Shown here: one piece after another, positions 17,446-27,500 of the stretch
Layout of the letters: each line of letters starts with the position of its first letter
How positions within the stretch are numbered: position 1 is the first letter of the stretch
From: an uncultured Opitutaceae bacterium
Lineage (GTDB): Bacteria > Verrucomicrobiota > Verrucomicrobiia > Opitutales > Opitutaceae
Assembly: GCA_903891325.1 (NCBI GenBank)
Contig: CAITEC010000042.1
Location: 1-64,000, forward strand
Length of the DNA stretch: 64,000 nucleotides
Direction: 5' to 3'
Made by a program: the position numbers and the translations under genes
Notes under the pieces: generated by a model
The model's database searches: none
What the model was told of the DNA's origin: nothing
Seen by the model: only the letters and a program-made list of their open reading frames with translations

Positions 17446-18828
17446 GTGACCCACAAGGCAGACGGAATTGAGGAGCCGGCCCGCGGGCGCTGGCGCGCCG
17501 GTTCGCTCACCTATACGTCGGGCGCGCTGGCCGGCCTCTTCTTCTGGCTGCTGTGGGGCGACTTTTCCTTCTTCCTGAAGGAGCGATCGGTGACCCCGGC
17601 GATGCAGCTGCTTCTTCACCGGCTCAACGCGTCGAACCTGCTCGTCGGGACGCTGCTGGTGAGCGTGCCGGCGGCGATCGGCTTCGCCGTCGTGCCGATC
17701 GTCGGGTACCGGAGCGACCGCCACCGGGGTCCCCGGGGCCGGCGGATTCCCTTCCTCATCCCGCAGATACCGGTCACGTTCCTGGCGATGGCGGGGCTCG
17801 CGTTCAGCCCGCAGATCGGGCGGTTTGTCCACCGGCTGCTCGGCGGCTGGTCGCCCGGGGAGAACCGGAGCGAGCTCCTGGCCCTCACCGCCTCGTGGGC
17901 GCTCTTCGAGGTGTGCACGAGCGTCTGCAACTCGGTCTTCCTGAGCCTCATCACCGACGTGGTCCCGCGCGAGGTGATCGGGCGCTTCTTTGCGCTATTC
18001 CGCATCGTTTCCCTCGGGGCCGGGATGATCTTCTTCTACGACATGTTCGGCCGGGTCGAGGCGCACACGGTCGGGGTGTTCCTGGGCATCGGGATGATCT
18101 ACTGCGTCGGGTTCACCGTGATGTGCCTCAAGGTGAAGGAGGGGAGCTACCCGCCTCCTCCCCCGGCCGGACCCCTCGCGCCGCCGTTGGGCCGCTTTCT
18201 CGCCGGCGCGAGAACCTACTGCAGGGACTGCTTCTCGGTCCCCTACTACCGCTGGGTCTTCCTCTCGTACGCGCTCGTGGGAATGGCCTCGGTGGCGCTC
18301 AACTCTTTCTACGTTCTCTACGCGAAGTCGCTCGGCATGAGCATGGCGACCCTGGGAAAGTACGGCGCGGCCCAGCTCCTCCTCTCCCTGCTTCAGGCAT
18401 ACCCGGTCGGCTGGCTTGCTGACCGATTCCACCCGCTGCGCATGACGCTTGCCGCGCTCGTGCTGCTGGCCGTCGCCACGGCGGTGGCGTTCCTCACCGT
18501 CCACGACGCCCCGACATTTGGGATCGCGCTGGTCGTTTGCGGCTCGTTGACGGGGTTCTGGCTGACGTCGAGCGCCTCCCTTCCGGCGGTCCTGTTTCCC
18601 AAGCCCAAGTTCGCGGTGTTCAACAGCGCCCGGCTCACGGCGAGCTCGGCCGGCACCCTGGTGGCCGGCCCGGCGTGCGGGTGGATGCTCGACCTGCTCC
18701 ATCGGGACTACCGCTATCTCTTCGCGTGGTGGTGGGTCTTCATCGTTCTCTCGCTGGTGGCCACGGTAGCCGTCTACCGGCGCTTCATCCGCCACGGCGG
18801 GCCGGGAAACTACGTGGCGCCGGAGTGA
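17446..18828 (+). CDS. MFS transporter (GPH/sugar-like)
   Basis: A 460-residue major facilitator superfamily permease with about twelve membrane segments. The loop between TM2 and TM3 reads G-Y-R-S-D-R-H-R-G-P-R-G-R-R-I-P-F, the form typical of glycoside-pentoside-hexuronide and sucrose-type transporters. A central proline-rich loop (about 228-245) separates the halves. It begins with GTG and is divergent from the sigma operon with about 137 bases between, so the two may share a control region. A likely role is import of a sugar released by that locus (inference). Confidence 0.75.
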   Translation: MTHKADGIEEPARGRWRAGSLTYTSGALAGLFFWLLWGDFSFFLKERSVTPAMQLLLHRLNASNLLVGTLLVSVPAAIGFAVVPIVGYRSDRHRGPRGRRIPFLIPQIPVTFLAMAGLAFSPQIGRFVHRLLGGWSPGENRSELLALTASWALFEVCTSVCNSVFLSLITDVVPREVIGRFFALFRIVSLGAGMIFFYDMFGRVEAHTVGVFLGIGMIYCVGFTVMCLKVKEGSYPPPPPAGPLAPPLGRFLAGARTYCRDCFSVPYYRWVFLSYALVGMASVALNSFYVLYAKSLGMSMATLGKYGAAQLLLSLLQAYPVGWLADRFHPLRMTLAALVLLAVATAVAFLTVHDAPTFGIALVVCGSLTGFWLTSSASLPAVLFPKPKFAVFNSARLTASSAGTLVAGPACGWMLDLLHRDYRYLFAWWWVFIVLSLVATVAVYRRFIRHGGPGNYVAPE

Positions 18829-18863
18829 GGGAACGCCCGATGGACTTCCCGCGGCCCTCCGCG

Positions 18864-19892
18864 TCAGGGAAAGACCGGCCCGATCGGGTAGATGATCCCG
18901 CGCGGCGCCGGGCGGCCGGCAACCTGCGAGGGGGAAAACCCGTGGATCGATCCGGTGCTCATGATCGTGCCCGTGTTGTCGATCCGGCTGTTTTCGTTTG
19001 CGACCACGATCACCCCCGGGTTCTCGATCGAGCCCGAGTTGGCGATATAATTCTGGGCTGCCGAGCCCGACTTCCCGGGCAGGGAGAGGCTGCCTTGGTT
19101 GTTGAGGTTCGAATTGAGCTTGATCGTCATCCCGGAAATGGCGATCGAGCCGGCGTTGAAAACCTCCCCGCCGTCGATGACGAGGGACGGGCCGGGCGAA
19201 CCGGGCGTGCCGCTGTTGTCGATCGTCCCGCCCGGCCCAGTCAGCAGGGCGCCGCCGTCGCAGTTGTAGAAATAGCCGCCGGAGTTGTTGATGGCGCAGT
19301 TCTCGATCAGGCAGCCGGCCGGGTTTGTGACGGTGCCGACGCCCCCTCCGCCGTGGCCGGTGGCCGAGCCGCTGATGTTGTTCAGCGTCCCGCCCCGGAT
19401 CGTCCCGTGCGCCGCCCCGCCCGGTGCGGGCGCCACGAAGTTGTCGACCCGGGCGTAATTGTTGATCGTCGGGGCCGAGCCGCCCATCGGCACGCCCTCG
19501 ATCAATCCGCCATTCTCGATCGCGCCGCCGCGACTGGGGTAGTCGACGATGTTGTCGATTGTGCCGGAATTGAGTATCCGGCCGCCCCGTGAATTGAGGA
19601 GGGTCCCGGTGTTTGTGAGGGTGCCCTGATTGGAGATCCGGCCGGAATTGCGGAGGGTGCCCCGGACAACCAGGCTGCGGCCCGCGCCTATCGTGACGGG
19701 GGAATCGACGGCCACCTGGATTCCGCCGGGAATCTCGATGTCGTCGGCCGCCCCGGGAATTGCGGTTCCGGTCGCCGACCAGGTTGCGGGCACGGTCCAA
19801 TCCCCGGTCGCCACGGCCTTGAATTGGGCTGCCCGGGTTTCCGCAGTGAGGAAGAGCGATCCCGCCAGGACGAGCACCAGGGGGTAATTCAT
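18864..19892 (-). CDS. Secreted repetitive beta-helix-like protein
   Basis: A 342-residue exported protein. The ATG before N-Y-P-L-V-L-V gives a clean signal peptide (about 1-22). From about residue 70 to 310 the sequence is dominated by short, Asn/Gly/Thr-rich repeats of the form G-T-L-x-N-S-G-x-I-x-N-x-G-T, as seen in right-handed beta-helix passenger domains of adhesins and autotransporters. No autotransporter barrel or obvious sorting signal is present at the C terminus. Two Cys pairs (C-L-I-E-N-C and Y-N-C-D-G) lie mid-protein. It may be a surface or extracellular structural protein; catalytic function is not evident. It is monocistronic. Confidence 0.55.
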   Translation of the reverse strand: MNYPLVLVLAGSLFLTAETRAAQFKAVATGDWTVPATWSATGTAIPGAADDIEIPGGIQVAVDSPVTIGAGRSLVVRGTLRNSGRISNQGTLTNTGTLLNSRGGRILNSGTIDNIVDYPSRGGAIENGGLIEGVPMGGSAPTINNYARVDNFVAPAPGGAAHGTIRGGTLNNISGSATGHGGGGVGTVTNPAGCLIENCAINNSGGYFYNCDGGALLTGPGGTIDNSGTPGSPGPSLVIDGGEVFNAGSIAISGMTIKLNSNLNNQGSLSLPGKSGSAAQNYIANSGSIENPGVIVVANENSRIDNTGTIMSTGSIHGFSPSQVAGRPAPRGIIYPIGPVFP

Positions 19893-19998
19893 GGAAACGT
19901 TATGCGTCCCGTTGCCAACGCGGTTCAACCAAATTTCAAACCTCACCCACCTCTTCGGCATTTGACTCCCCCGCGCGGCATCCTTCGCTCTTGGGACC

Positions 19999-21144
19999 AT
20001 GACCCCGTTCCAGCGCTTCGACGCAGTCCTCGGTCATGGGAAACCGGGCCGGCCGCCGTTCTATTTTCCCACGATCGCCTGCTCGGTGGCGTCGGAACTC
20101 CTGGGACGCGCGGTGGACAGCGGGGCGGACAGCCTGCACTTCAGGGAGGAGCGCTCGTGGCTGGACGGCGAGGCCGCGCACGGGGACTTCGTCGCCCGGC
20201 ACCAGGAGGACGCGATCGCGCTGAACCGGCTCCTGCGCGCTGACGTCGTCCGCGAGACCTGGCGCAGCGCGGGCCGGCCCACGCGGCTGCTCGACGAGAA
20301 CACGCTTCTCTTCGGCGACCCCGGCGGGCCGCACCTTGTGAAGCGCTTCCTTCCCGACCAGCAGTCGTACGGGATTGTCGAGGACACCCTCAGCCCGGCC
20401 ACCCCGGAGGACCTCATCGCCTCGCTGGAGGCGGAGATGAGGCGCGACGCGCGGGTCACCGAGGCCGAGCTGGAGGCGGCCTACGGCAGCCAGCTCCGCT
20501 TCAAGGCGCTCGCCGATCCCCACTTCCCCTCGATCGTGGGCGGCCTTGGCCTGGGCATCCCGATGACGAGCGCGGCCTGGCTCGAGGCCGCCGCCATCGC
20601 ACCCGATTTCCTCGGCGAGTATTTTGCATTTCGGGCCGCGCTGGCCGCGCAGCACGTGGGCTGGCTGCGTGCCCGGGGTTACCGCTTCATCAACGCGGGC
20701 GTGGACCTGGCCTCCCGCTCCGGACCGATGTTCTCGGCCGGCACCTTCCGCCGGATCCTGGGGAAGCCGCTCGCGGCCATCGCCGCGGAGTGCCGCAGGC
20801 AGGGGGTCACCTACTGCTTTCGGACCGACGGCAACATCTGGGGCCTGATGGACGCGCTCTTCGTGGAGACGGGCATCGGGGCCTACGGGGAGGTCGACCG
20901 GCAGGCCTCGATGGAGGTGGGCGCGATCCGCTCGCGCTACCCGGACCTCATCATCCTCGGCAACGTGAGCTCGTCGACACTCTCCAACGGATCGGAGGCC
21001 GACGTCCGCAGCGAAACCCGGGCGAGCCTGCGGGAGTCCGGCGGATCACATTACATCGCGGGACCCTCCAATGCGGTCGTCCACGGCACGCCGATCCGCA
21101 ACGTCCTCGCCATGCGCGACGAGATCGAGGGATGGCGGCCGTGA
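19999..21144 (+). CDS. Uroporphyrinogen decarboxylase-family protein (URO-D-like)
   Basis: A 381-residue URO-D superfamily protein beginning M-T-P-F-Q-R-F, a common start in this family. It has the family's TIM-barrel features, for example G-Y-R-F-I-N-A-G-V-D-L-A-S-R-S-G-P-M-F (about 231-249) and a later R-T-D-G-N-I-W-G segment. The His-x-Cys zinc motif of methyltransferase members is not evident here. In other bacteria such proteins accompany sugar or methyl-compound metabolism, but the substrate is unknown. It is convergent with another URO-D-like gene at 21151, with only six bases between the stops. Confidence 0.65.
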   Translation: MTPFQRFDAVLGHGKPGRPPFYFPTIACSVASELLGRAVDSGADSLHFREERSWLDGEAAHGDFVARHQEDAIALNRLLRADVVRETWRSAGRPTRLLDENTLLFGDPGGPHLVKRFLPDQQSYGIVEDTLSPATPEDLIASLEAEMRRDARVTEAELEAAYGSQLRFKALADPHFPSIVGGLGLGIPMTSAAWLEAAAIAPDFLGEYFAFRAALAAQHVGWLRARGYRFINAGVDLASRSGPMFSAGTFRRILGKPLAAIAAECRRQGVTYCFRTDGNIWGLMDALFVETGIGAYGEVDRQASMEVGAIRSRYPDLIILGNVSSSTLSNGSEADVRSETRASLRESGGSHYIAGPSNAVVHGTPIRNVLAMRDEIEGWRP

Positions 21145-21150
21145 GGTTCC

Positions 21151-22164
21151 TCAGGGGCCCCTGACCAGCGAGAGGCACAGGCCGTCCGGGGAAAGCGCGG
21201 CCACGATGCTCCGCACGTCGCCGGCGGACAGGTCGCCGTGCAGGTGGAGCGCCTTTCCCGCCTCCTGGACCCGGCGCAGCCGCGGCAGCAGGTCGGGCAA
21301 GGGTGGACCGATCGGGTCGATGACGACGTTGACGGCGGTCAGCGGCGCGATCTCCAGCACGGCCTCCAGGATGTGCAGCGCCGCGGAGTGCAGGTGCAGG
21401 AGAGAGTAGGGGAATGCCGCGGCGATGTCGCGGTCGCACTCCTGGAAGACCTCGCGGTACATCCGCTCGGATATGTACCCGGCGGCATCCTCCTGGAAGA
21501 CCGCTATCGGTCCGGGAGCCCACAACCCCATCATTCCCGAGACGACGCCCCCATGAAAGGGGGGGATGTGCCGGTACTGGGCCTCGAGCACCCTGATCCA
21601 AATCGAGGCGCAGTGGCCCGCCATTGCCCTGAGCGAGGCGGGATCGTCGAGCAGCCCGGTGTAGAAATCCGGTCCGAGGAGCGCGGCCAGCATGTCGGAG
21701 GGCCCGCGCATCAGCGTCTGCCCGATGGGAAAGCGCTCCCCGAAATGGAAGGCCAGGTTCCGGGTGAACGCTGTCATGAGCCCGAGCCAGCCGTTTGCCC
21801 CAAGGTCAAGGCCGGCAAGGTCCCCGACGGCCTCCGGCGCCACGGCCTTCATCGAGAGGGAATTCGCGGAGACGTGGACGCTGCAACCGGCTATGGCCTC
21901 CATCCAGGGAAGGGCGCGGGGCGGCTTGGGCACCCAGTACAGGTCGCCGTCCCGGGCGTCGCCGCGCAGGGTGGGCTCAAAGTAGGACGGGACGAACGCC
22001 TCCGGCGTGGGAACATCCCCGAGGCGCAGCAGGCCGTCCCGGATCCCAAGGTCGAGAAAGGGCTTCAGGAAGAAGGATCCCTCGCGCGATTCCCCGACCA
22101 GGACCTGGCCGGCCTGTTCCCGCCGCCAGAAGCGGCGATGCCGTTCATGCAGATCCAGGCTCAC
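21151..22164 (-). CDS. Divergent URO-D-like protein
   Basis: A 337-residue protein that aligns by eye with the weakly conserved URO-D family: E-R-H-R-R-F-W-R-R near the N terminus, F-H-G-G-V-V-S-G-M-M-G-L-W-A-P-G-P (about 205-221), and Y-S-L-L-H-L-H-S-A-A-L-H (about 255-266). The GTG at 22164 is chosen because it overlaps the stop of the upstream hybrid kinase as GTGA, giving a coupled operon; a start at 22203 inside the kinase is possible but adds unrelated residues. Two His-rich motifs (H-L-H-S and H-L-H-G) could bind metal. The function is unknown. Confidence 0.55.
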   Translation of the reverse strand: MSLDLHERHRRFWRREQAGQVLVGESREGSFFLKPFLDLGIRDGLLRLGDVPTPEAFVPSYFEPTLRGDARDGDLYWVPKPPRALPWMEAIAGCSVHVSANSLSMKAVAPEAVGDLAGLDLGANGWLGLMTAFTRNLAFHFGERFPIGQTLMRGPSDMLAALLGPDFYTGLLDDPASLRAMAGHCASIWIRVLEAQYRHIPPFHGGVVSGMMGLWAPGPIAVFQEDAAGYISERMYREVFQECDRDIAAAFPYSLLHLHSAALHILEAVLEIAPLTAVNVVIDPIGPPLPDLLPRLRRVQEAGKALHLHGDLSAGDVRSIVAALSPDGLCLSLVRGP

Positions 22165-23804
22165 CCGACGGGCCTCTTTTCCCCGGTCACCCGCCTGATG
22201 CAACGGGTGAGTTCCTGAAGGGAGATCGGCTTGCCCAGGTAGTCGTCCATGCCCGCGGCCAGGCAGCGCTCACGGTCCCCGGGCATCGCGTTGGCCGTCA
22301 GGGCGACGATCGGGATCCTGCCGCGGCCCGCCTCCTGCCGGCGGATCTGGGCCGTGGCCCCGAAGCCGTCCAACCCGGGCAGGTGGCAATCCATCAGGAT
22401 GACGTCGAAGTCCCGGCCGGCGGCCAGCCGGACCGCGTCGTGGCCGTTGCGCGCCACGACGACCGCGCAGCCGATCCGCCGCAGGTATTCCTCGGCCAGG
22501 AACTGGTTCGTGGGATTGTCCTCGACCAGCAGGACGCGGCACCGGGCAGCCTCCGCGGCCTCCCGCGCCGATTCCTCCGCGGCGCCGCCCGCGGCCGTGG
22601 CCTCCGCCGGGTCGATCGGGAGGCGCAGCGTCACCCAGAAGGTCGAGCCCTGGCCGACCTTGCTCTCCACGCCGATGTCCCCGCCCATCAGCGCGGCCAG
22701 GCGCTTGCAGATGGCCAGCCCGAGCCCGGTGCCCCCGTACCGGCGCGTCGTGGAAGAGTCGGCCTGGAAGAACTTCTCGAAAAGGCGGGACTGGAGATGG
22801 TCGGGAATCCCGATCCCGGTGTCCTCGACGGCCATCCGGATGAGCGCATCGCCCTTCCCGCGCTCCACGCAGGACGCGACCACGGAGACGCGGCCCTTCT
22901 CCGTGAACTTGATCGCGTTGCCGGTCAGGTTGAGGATGACCTGCCGGATCCGCCCCGCGTCGCCAAGGAAGCGGCGGGGCATGCCCTCGGCGTAGCTCAA
23001 TCCAAACCCGACGCCCTTCTCAAGGGCGCGGGGCCGCAGGAGCTCGGATGCCTGCTCGAGGACGGTGTGAAGGTCGAAGGGCAGCGTCTCGGTCGCCAGC
23101 ATCCCGGCCTCGATCTTCGAGTAGTCGAGGATGTCGTTGATGACGCTGAGCAGGGCCTTCCCGGACACGTGGACAATCTCGGCGTACTGGCGCTGCTTGG
23201 ACGGGAGCGGGGAGTCGACCAGGAGCTCGGCCATCCCCATGATCCCGTTCAGCGGGGTCCGGATCTCGTGGCTCATCGTCGCAAGAAACTCGCTCTTGGC
23301 CCTGTTTGCCGCCTGCGCCGTCACGGCCATCCGCTCGGCGCTTTCCTTCGCCGCCTCGAGCTCCCGCTGATACCGGCGAACGCCGGTGATGTCGCGCAGG
23401 GTTCCGACCACGCCGCCATCCGGCATGGGCGTCGCCAGTATCGCGGCCCACACCGTCCTGCCGTCCGACCGGATCAGCCGGATCTGGGACTGGCCGACGG
23501 ACGGGCTGACCCCCCCGCCGGTCATGGCGGCGGTCAGGGTGGGCCAGTCCTCCTGCGGAACGAAGCGGGAAACCGGGCTGCCGAGGCTCTCGCCGACCGG
23601 GCGGCCGACGACCTTCTCCCAGGCCGGGTTCAGGAACACCAGCGCCCCGGTCGCGTCGGTCTCAAAGATGACCTCGGAGAGCAGCTCGATCCGCCGCCGC
23701 ATCCGGTTCTCGGCCTGGACCAGGGCCTCCGTCAGCCGGTAGGTCGCCTCGACATGAAGGTCGGTGGCGAGAAGCGGATCGTCCTTCTTCCGGGGCTCAT
23801 CCAC
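22161..23804 (-). CDS. Hybrid sensor histidine kinase/response regulator
   Basis: A 547-residue cytoplasmic hybrid kinase: PAS domain about 35-145, HisKA with His179 in M-S-H-E-I-R-T-P-L-N-G, HATPase_c about 240-400 (N box N-L-T-G-N-A-I-K-F; D-T-G-I-G-I-P; G-G-T-G-L-G-L-A-I) and a C-terminal receiver domain about 420-540 with phospho-acceptor Asp472 in M-D-C-H-L-P-G-L-D-G and Lys525. No membrane segment is visible, so it senses an internal signal. The start is GTG. It lies 12 bases after a cysteine hydrolase gene and overlaps a URO-D-like gene, an odd operon for a kinase without an output regulator. Confidence 0.9.
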   Translation of the reverse strand: MDEPRKKDDPLLATDLHVEATYRLTEALVQAENRMRRRIELLSEVIFETDATGALVFLNPAWEKVVGRPVGESLGSPVSRFVPQEDWPTLTAAMTGGGVSPSVGQSQIRLIRSDGRTVWAAILATPMPDGGVVGTLRDITGVRRYQRELEAAKESAERMAVTAQAANRAKSEFLATMSHEIRTPLNGIMGMAELLVDSPLPSKQRQYAEIVHVSGKALLSVINDILDYSKIEAGMLATETLPFDLHTVLEQASELLRPRALEKGVGFGLSYAEGMPRRFLGDAGRIRQVILNLTGNAIKFTEKGRVSVVASCVERGKGDALIRMAVEDTGIGIPDHLQSRLFEKFFQADSSTTRRYGGTGLGLAICKRLAALMGGDIGVESKVGQGSTFWVTLRLPIDPAEATAAGGAAEESAREAAEAARCRVLLVEDNPTNQFLAEEYLRRIGCAVVVARNGHDAVRLAAGRDFDVILMDCHLPGLDGFGATAQIRRQEAGRGRIPIVALTANAMPGDRERCLAAGMDDYLGKPISLQELTRCIRRVTGEKRPVG

Positions 23805-23816
23805 GGCGGTCCTTTA

Positions 23817-24428
23817 TCACGCCGCTGCCGAGGTCAGTTCCGCGATCGCCTGCCGGCTGTCCAGTACGCCGCCGTAGAGGGGAAAGATGTTCTGGCAGAA
23901 GAAATCCTGCTCGGCGCGGGTGCGGGCCGACGTGCAGTCCGACAGGATCTTGACGCTGTAGCCGCGCTCGTAGGCCGCCCGCCCGGTCGAGTCGATGCAA
24001 AGGGAGGTCACCATGCCGGCGACGAGCACGTCGCGGATACCGCGCTCCTTCATGACCCCGTCGAGCTGGGTGTTTGAGAAGGCGTTGAACCCGACCTTTC
24101 CCTTGACGTAGGTGATCCGGTCGCCGAAGGCGGCCAGCTCCGGGATGTCCTCGGCGCCCTTGGTCCCGGCCTTGAAGGCGCCCGAGGCCTTGATCTTGTC
24201 CAGGATCCCGACCGAGTTGGAAAGGGCGCGGTAGTCCGGCTCCAGGACAATCGGCGTGGCGATGATGGTCATCGGGGTGGGCGCCAGCGCCCGGATGAAC
24301 GCCAGGGTGTTCGCGAGCACGCTGTCGACCCGGTTGGGCTCCTCGACGACGCCGCGCAGGATGCCGTTGGCCGCGAAATAGTCGTTCTGGTACCCGACGA
24401 GGATCAGGGCGGTTGTTTTCGCGTTCAT
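23817..24428 (-). CDS. Isochorismatase-family cysteine hydrolase
   Basis: A 203-residue cysteine hydrolase of the isochorismatase superfamily. The catalytic triad is readable as Asp in G-Y-Q-N-D-Y-F, Lys in Y-V-K-G-K and Cys in V-T-S-L-C-I-D-S-T-G-R. Members hydrolyse nicotinamide, isochorismate, biuret, N-carbamoyl compounds and other amides or enol ethers; the substrate here is undetermined. The ATG before N-A-K-T-T-A-L-I is preferred over a longer start at 24470. It heads a three-gene operon with a hybrid kinase and a URO-D-like protein. Confidence 0.8.
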   Translation of the reverse strand: MNAKTTALILVGYQNDYFAANGILRGVVEEPNRVDSVLANTLAFIRALAPTPMTIIATPIVLEPDYRALSNSVGILDKIKASGAFKAGTKGAEDIPELAAFGDRITYVKGKVGFNAFSNTQLDGVMKERGIRDVLVAGMVTSLCIDSTGRAAYERGYSVKILSDCTSARTRAEQDFFCQNIFPLYGGVLDSRQAIAELTSAAA

Positions 24429-24538
24429 GATGGGAGCGGTTGTAGCGGGTTTCGGGCCGCCTGCGAGCAAAACGGGCGCCGGGCCTTGGGGCGTTTTTCT
24501 CTGGTCAACCGCGCCGCCGGCCGTTCACCTCACGGGCG

Positions 24539-27500
24539 ATGGGCCGCATCCTCCCCCTCTCCGTCGCCGCCGGCCTCGCGCTGCTGGCGGCACAGTCCGC
24601 AATGGCGACACGGGACCTGTGGTTCCCCGACGGCCCGGTCGAGCCCCAGATCCCGCACGGGGTCATGCTGCCCCCGCGCGTGCGCGCGCCGCAGTTTCCC
24701 CTCAAGACCTCGCGCACCCTCCACACCGACGCGGAGATCGCCACGGCCCGGGCAAACCTGGCCCGCTACCCGGAGGCGAAGGCGGTCGCCGACCATATCA
24801 TTGAGCAGGCAAACTACTGGAGGGACTGGACCGACCAGTCGCTGCACGACCTGGTAACCACGGCGGAGGTGCCCCGCGCGGTCGAGCTGACCAGCGCCGG
24901 CTGCCCGGTGCACGGCAAGAAGATCTTCGAGATCAATGGCGGGACGACCTATCCGTGGATCGTCGACCCGAGGCATCCCTTCAAGGTCAAGTGCCTGATC
25001 GGCGGCGAAACCTACCCGGACAACGACTACGGCGCCTACTACCGGAGCGGGTTCAGGGACAAGGGCGCGCTGAAGGGGAAGATCGTGGACGACGGCTGGG
25101 GCTGGGTGGCGCCCGACGGCCAGCGCTACTGGTTTGTCGCCCATGCGAACCACCTGGTCTGGCAGGGCCTGAGCCCGGACAGCCGCTCGATCAACACCGC
25201 CATCCAGTTCCTGGGCCGGGCCTACATCCTGACCGGCGACCGGGCCTACGCGCACAAGGCCGCTGTCCTGCTCCGGCGCGTGGCGGAGGTGTATCCAAAC
25301 ATGAATTACGAACAGGAGTCGCGCTTCGGCCAGATGATGGGCGCGCAGGGGACCCGGTACACCGGCAAGATCGTGAACGCCCTCTGGGAGGCCTACCTCG
25401 TCGTCCCCGAGCTGTCCGAGGCCTACGACAACATCTGGGAGACGATCGACTCCGATGCGGAGCTCCAGAGGTTCTACGGCCAGACGGGGGTCCAGATCCG
25501 CGGATTCATCGAGGCGAACTACCTCGAGGAGGCCATCGACTCCTATTTTGCCGACAAGATCCGGGGCAACTACGGGACCCACCAGGCGGCGCTCCTCGAG
25601 TTGGCCGCCGTCCGGCAGCACGCGGACACGGCCCGCTATGTCGCGGAGGTCCTCCACCGGCCGGAGGGCCACATGCTGCGGATCGGCCTGGACTACGCGT
25701 TCTACAACCTGGTCTACCGCGACGGCAACCCGCACGAGTCCCCGGACTACAATTTCGTGTGGACGCGCGTCTTCGCGCGTTCCGCGGATCTCCTCGCGAA
25801 GCTCGGCTACGGTTCCTCGGAGATGCCGCGGCTCAGGCGGATGTTCGACGCCCCCCTGGACTTCATCGCCGTCGGCAGCCACTCCCCGGCAATCGGCGAC
25901 AGCAAGACCCGCTACGCCCAGCTGATCCCCGACGATCCGGCGACCTACCGGCTGGGACTCGCGCTTTACGGCGATCCGCGCTATGCGGCCTTCCTCCAGG
26001 GAATCGGGGCGTCGGGGGCAAAGAGCTTCCGGGTCTACGAAAACCTTTTTTCACCCCCCTTGGATCCGGGAGCCGGGAACCCGTCCGGCCGCGTCGTCCC
26101 CCCCCAGCGCTCGCGCATCTTCAGCGGGTACGGCTACGCCTTCCTGGACAACCCGGCGGACAACCGGTCGGTGGGGGTCTTCTACGGGCTGCACGTCGCG
26201 CACTACCACCACGACCGGCTCAGCTTCGACATTTTCGCCAACGGGCAGGCGATGACCCCGTCGCTGGGCTACCCGGACGGGGCGAACGAGTTCAACCCGG
26301 GGATCTTCACCTGGTCGAAGACGTCGATTTCGCACAACACGGTCACGGTGGACGCGCACCGGCAGCCGGCGAATCCCGCCGGCCGCCTCCTGCTCTTCGC
26401 CGACGGCCCCTTCGCCCGGACGGTTTCCGTCGACGCGTCGGGCACCTACCCGCAGACGAGCGTTTACCGGCGGACCCTGGTCATGGTCGATGCGCCCCCG
26501 CGGGCGGATGGCCGGGACAGCGGCTACGTCGTTGACTTCTTCGATGTCACGGGGGGGCGCCAGCACGACTACAGCCTTCACGGTCCGACGGGAAAATTCA
26601 CGCTGGTGGGCGGAACTCTTTCCGCTCCCGCGCCCGGCACGCTGGCCGGCCCGAACGTTGCCGTCGGGGAAATCTACGACGACCCGGTCCGGGGCGCGAA
26701 GGGCTTCAAGGGCAGCTACCTGAACTACGCGGGCTCGGGGTTCCAGCACCTGGTCAATGTCCGGCGGCTGACGGCCGGGGCCGAATCCTTTGCCGCCGAG
26801 TATGTCCATGACAAGGACCCCAACGCGCGGATTCGGATCCGGATCCTTCCCCAGCCGGGACAGGAGCTGATCTTCGCCGACGCGCGGGTGTCGCCCGTAA
26901 AGTTTCCCGAACTGGTGACGTTCATGATCGCCCGCCGCGCCGCGGCGCCGGGCGCAGCGGAACTGTCCAGCACCTTTGACGCCGTGCTGGAACCCTTTGC
27001 AACGGTGCCGTTCATCGCGGCGGTCCACCGGGGCGACTTTGGCCCGGGATCGGCTGTCACCGTCACGCGGACCGGCGGCGAAAGGGACATCGTCATCCAT
27101 CAGTCCGGGACGGGCGTCCTGCGGGTGCCCGTCGACGGGGGGCCGGCGCTTTCGACCGACGCGACGGTCGCGGTCGTGACACTCGGGGCGTCCGGCCAGC
27201 CGCTCCGCGCCTTCTTTGCGGGAGGCACGTTCCTGCAGGTCGGCGGCAGGAGGCTTGAGGCGGCCCCCGTGTCGGGCCGGATCACCGCGCTGGACGTGCC
27301 GGCCGGGCGCCTGTGCGTGACGCTGGACGCCGGCTCGCAGCTCCCGGACCCGAAGCTCCTGGAGGGGCGGGTTCTTCACATTTCCAATTCCCTCAGGGAC
27401 ACTGCGGAGACCATCACGGCGGCCGTGCGGGAGGGCGACCGGCTGTGGCTTACGGTGAAGGACGACCTGCGGGTTGGGCTGGTGCGGGTATCCGCTGTCG

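Noticed and set aside
17995..19800. 601-codon minus-strand open frame
   Set aside because: It overlaps the MFS gene and the repeat protein in other frames; composition is Arg/Asp/His-rich without domains.
19999..22164. Genuine hemE (haem biosynthesis)
   Set aside because: The HemE N-terminal substrate motif is absent and no other haem genes are nearby.
21795..24077. 760-codon plus-strand open frame
   Set aside because: It lies opposite the URO-D-like and hybrid kinase genes, is Arg/Gly/Pro-rich and has no recognisable domain; typical antisense shadow in GC-rich DNA.
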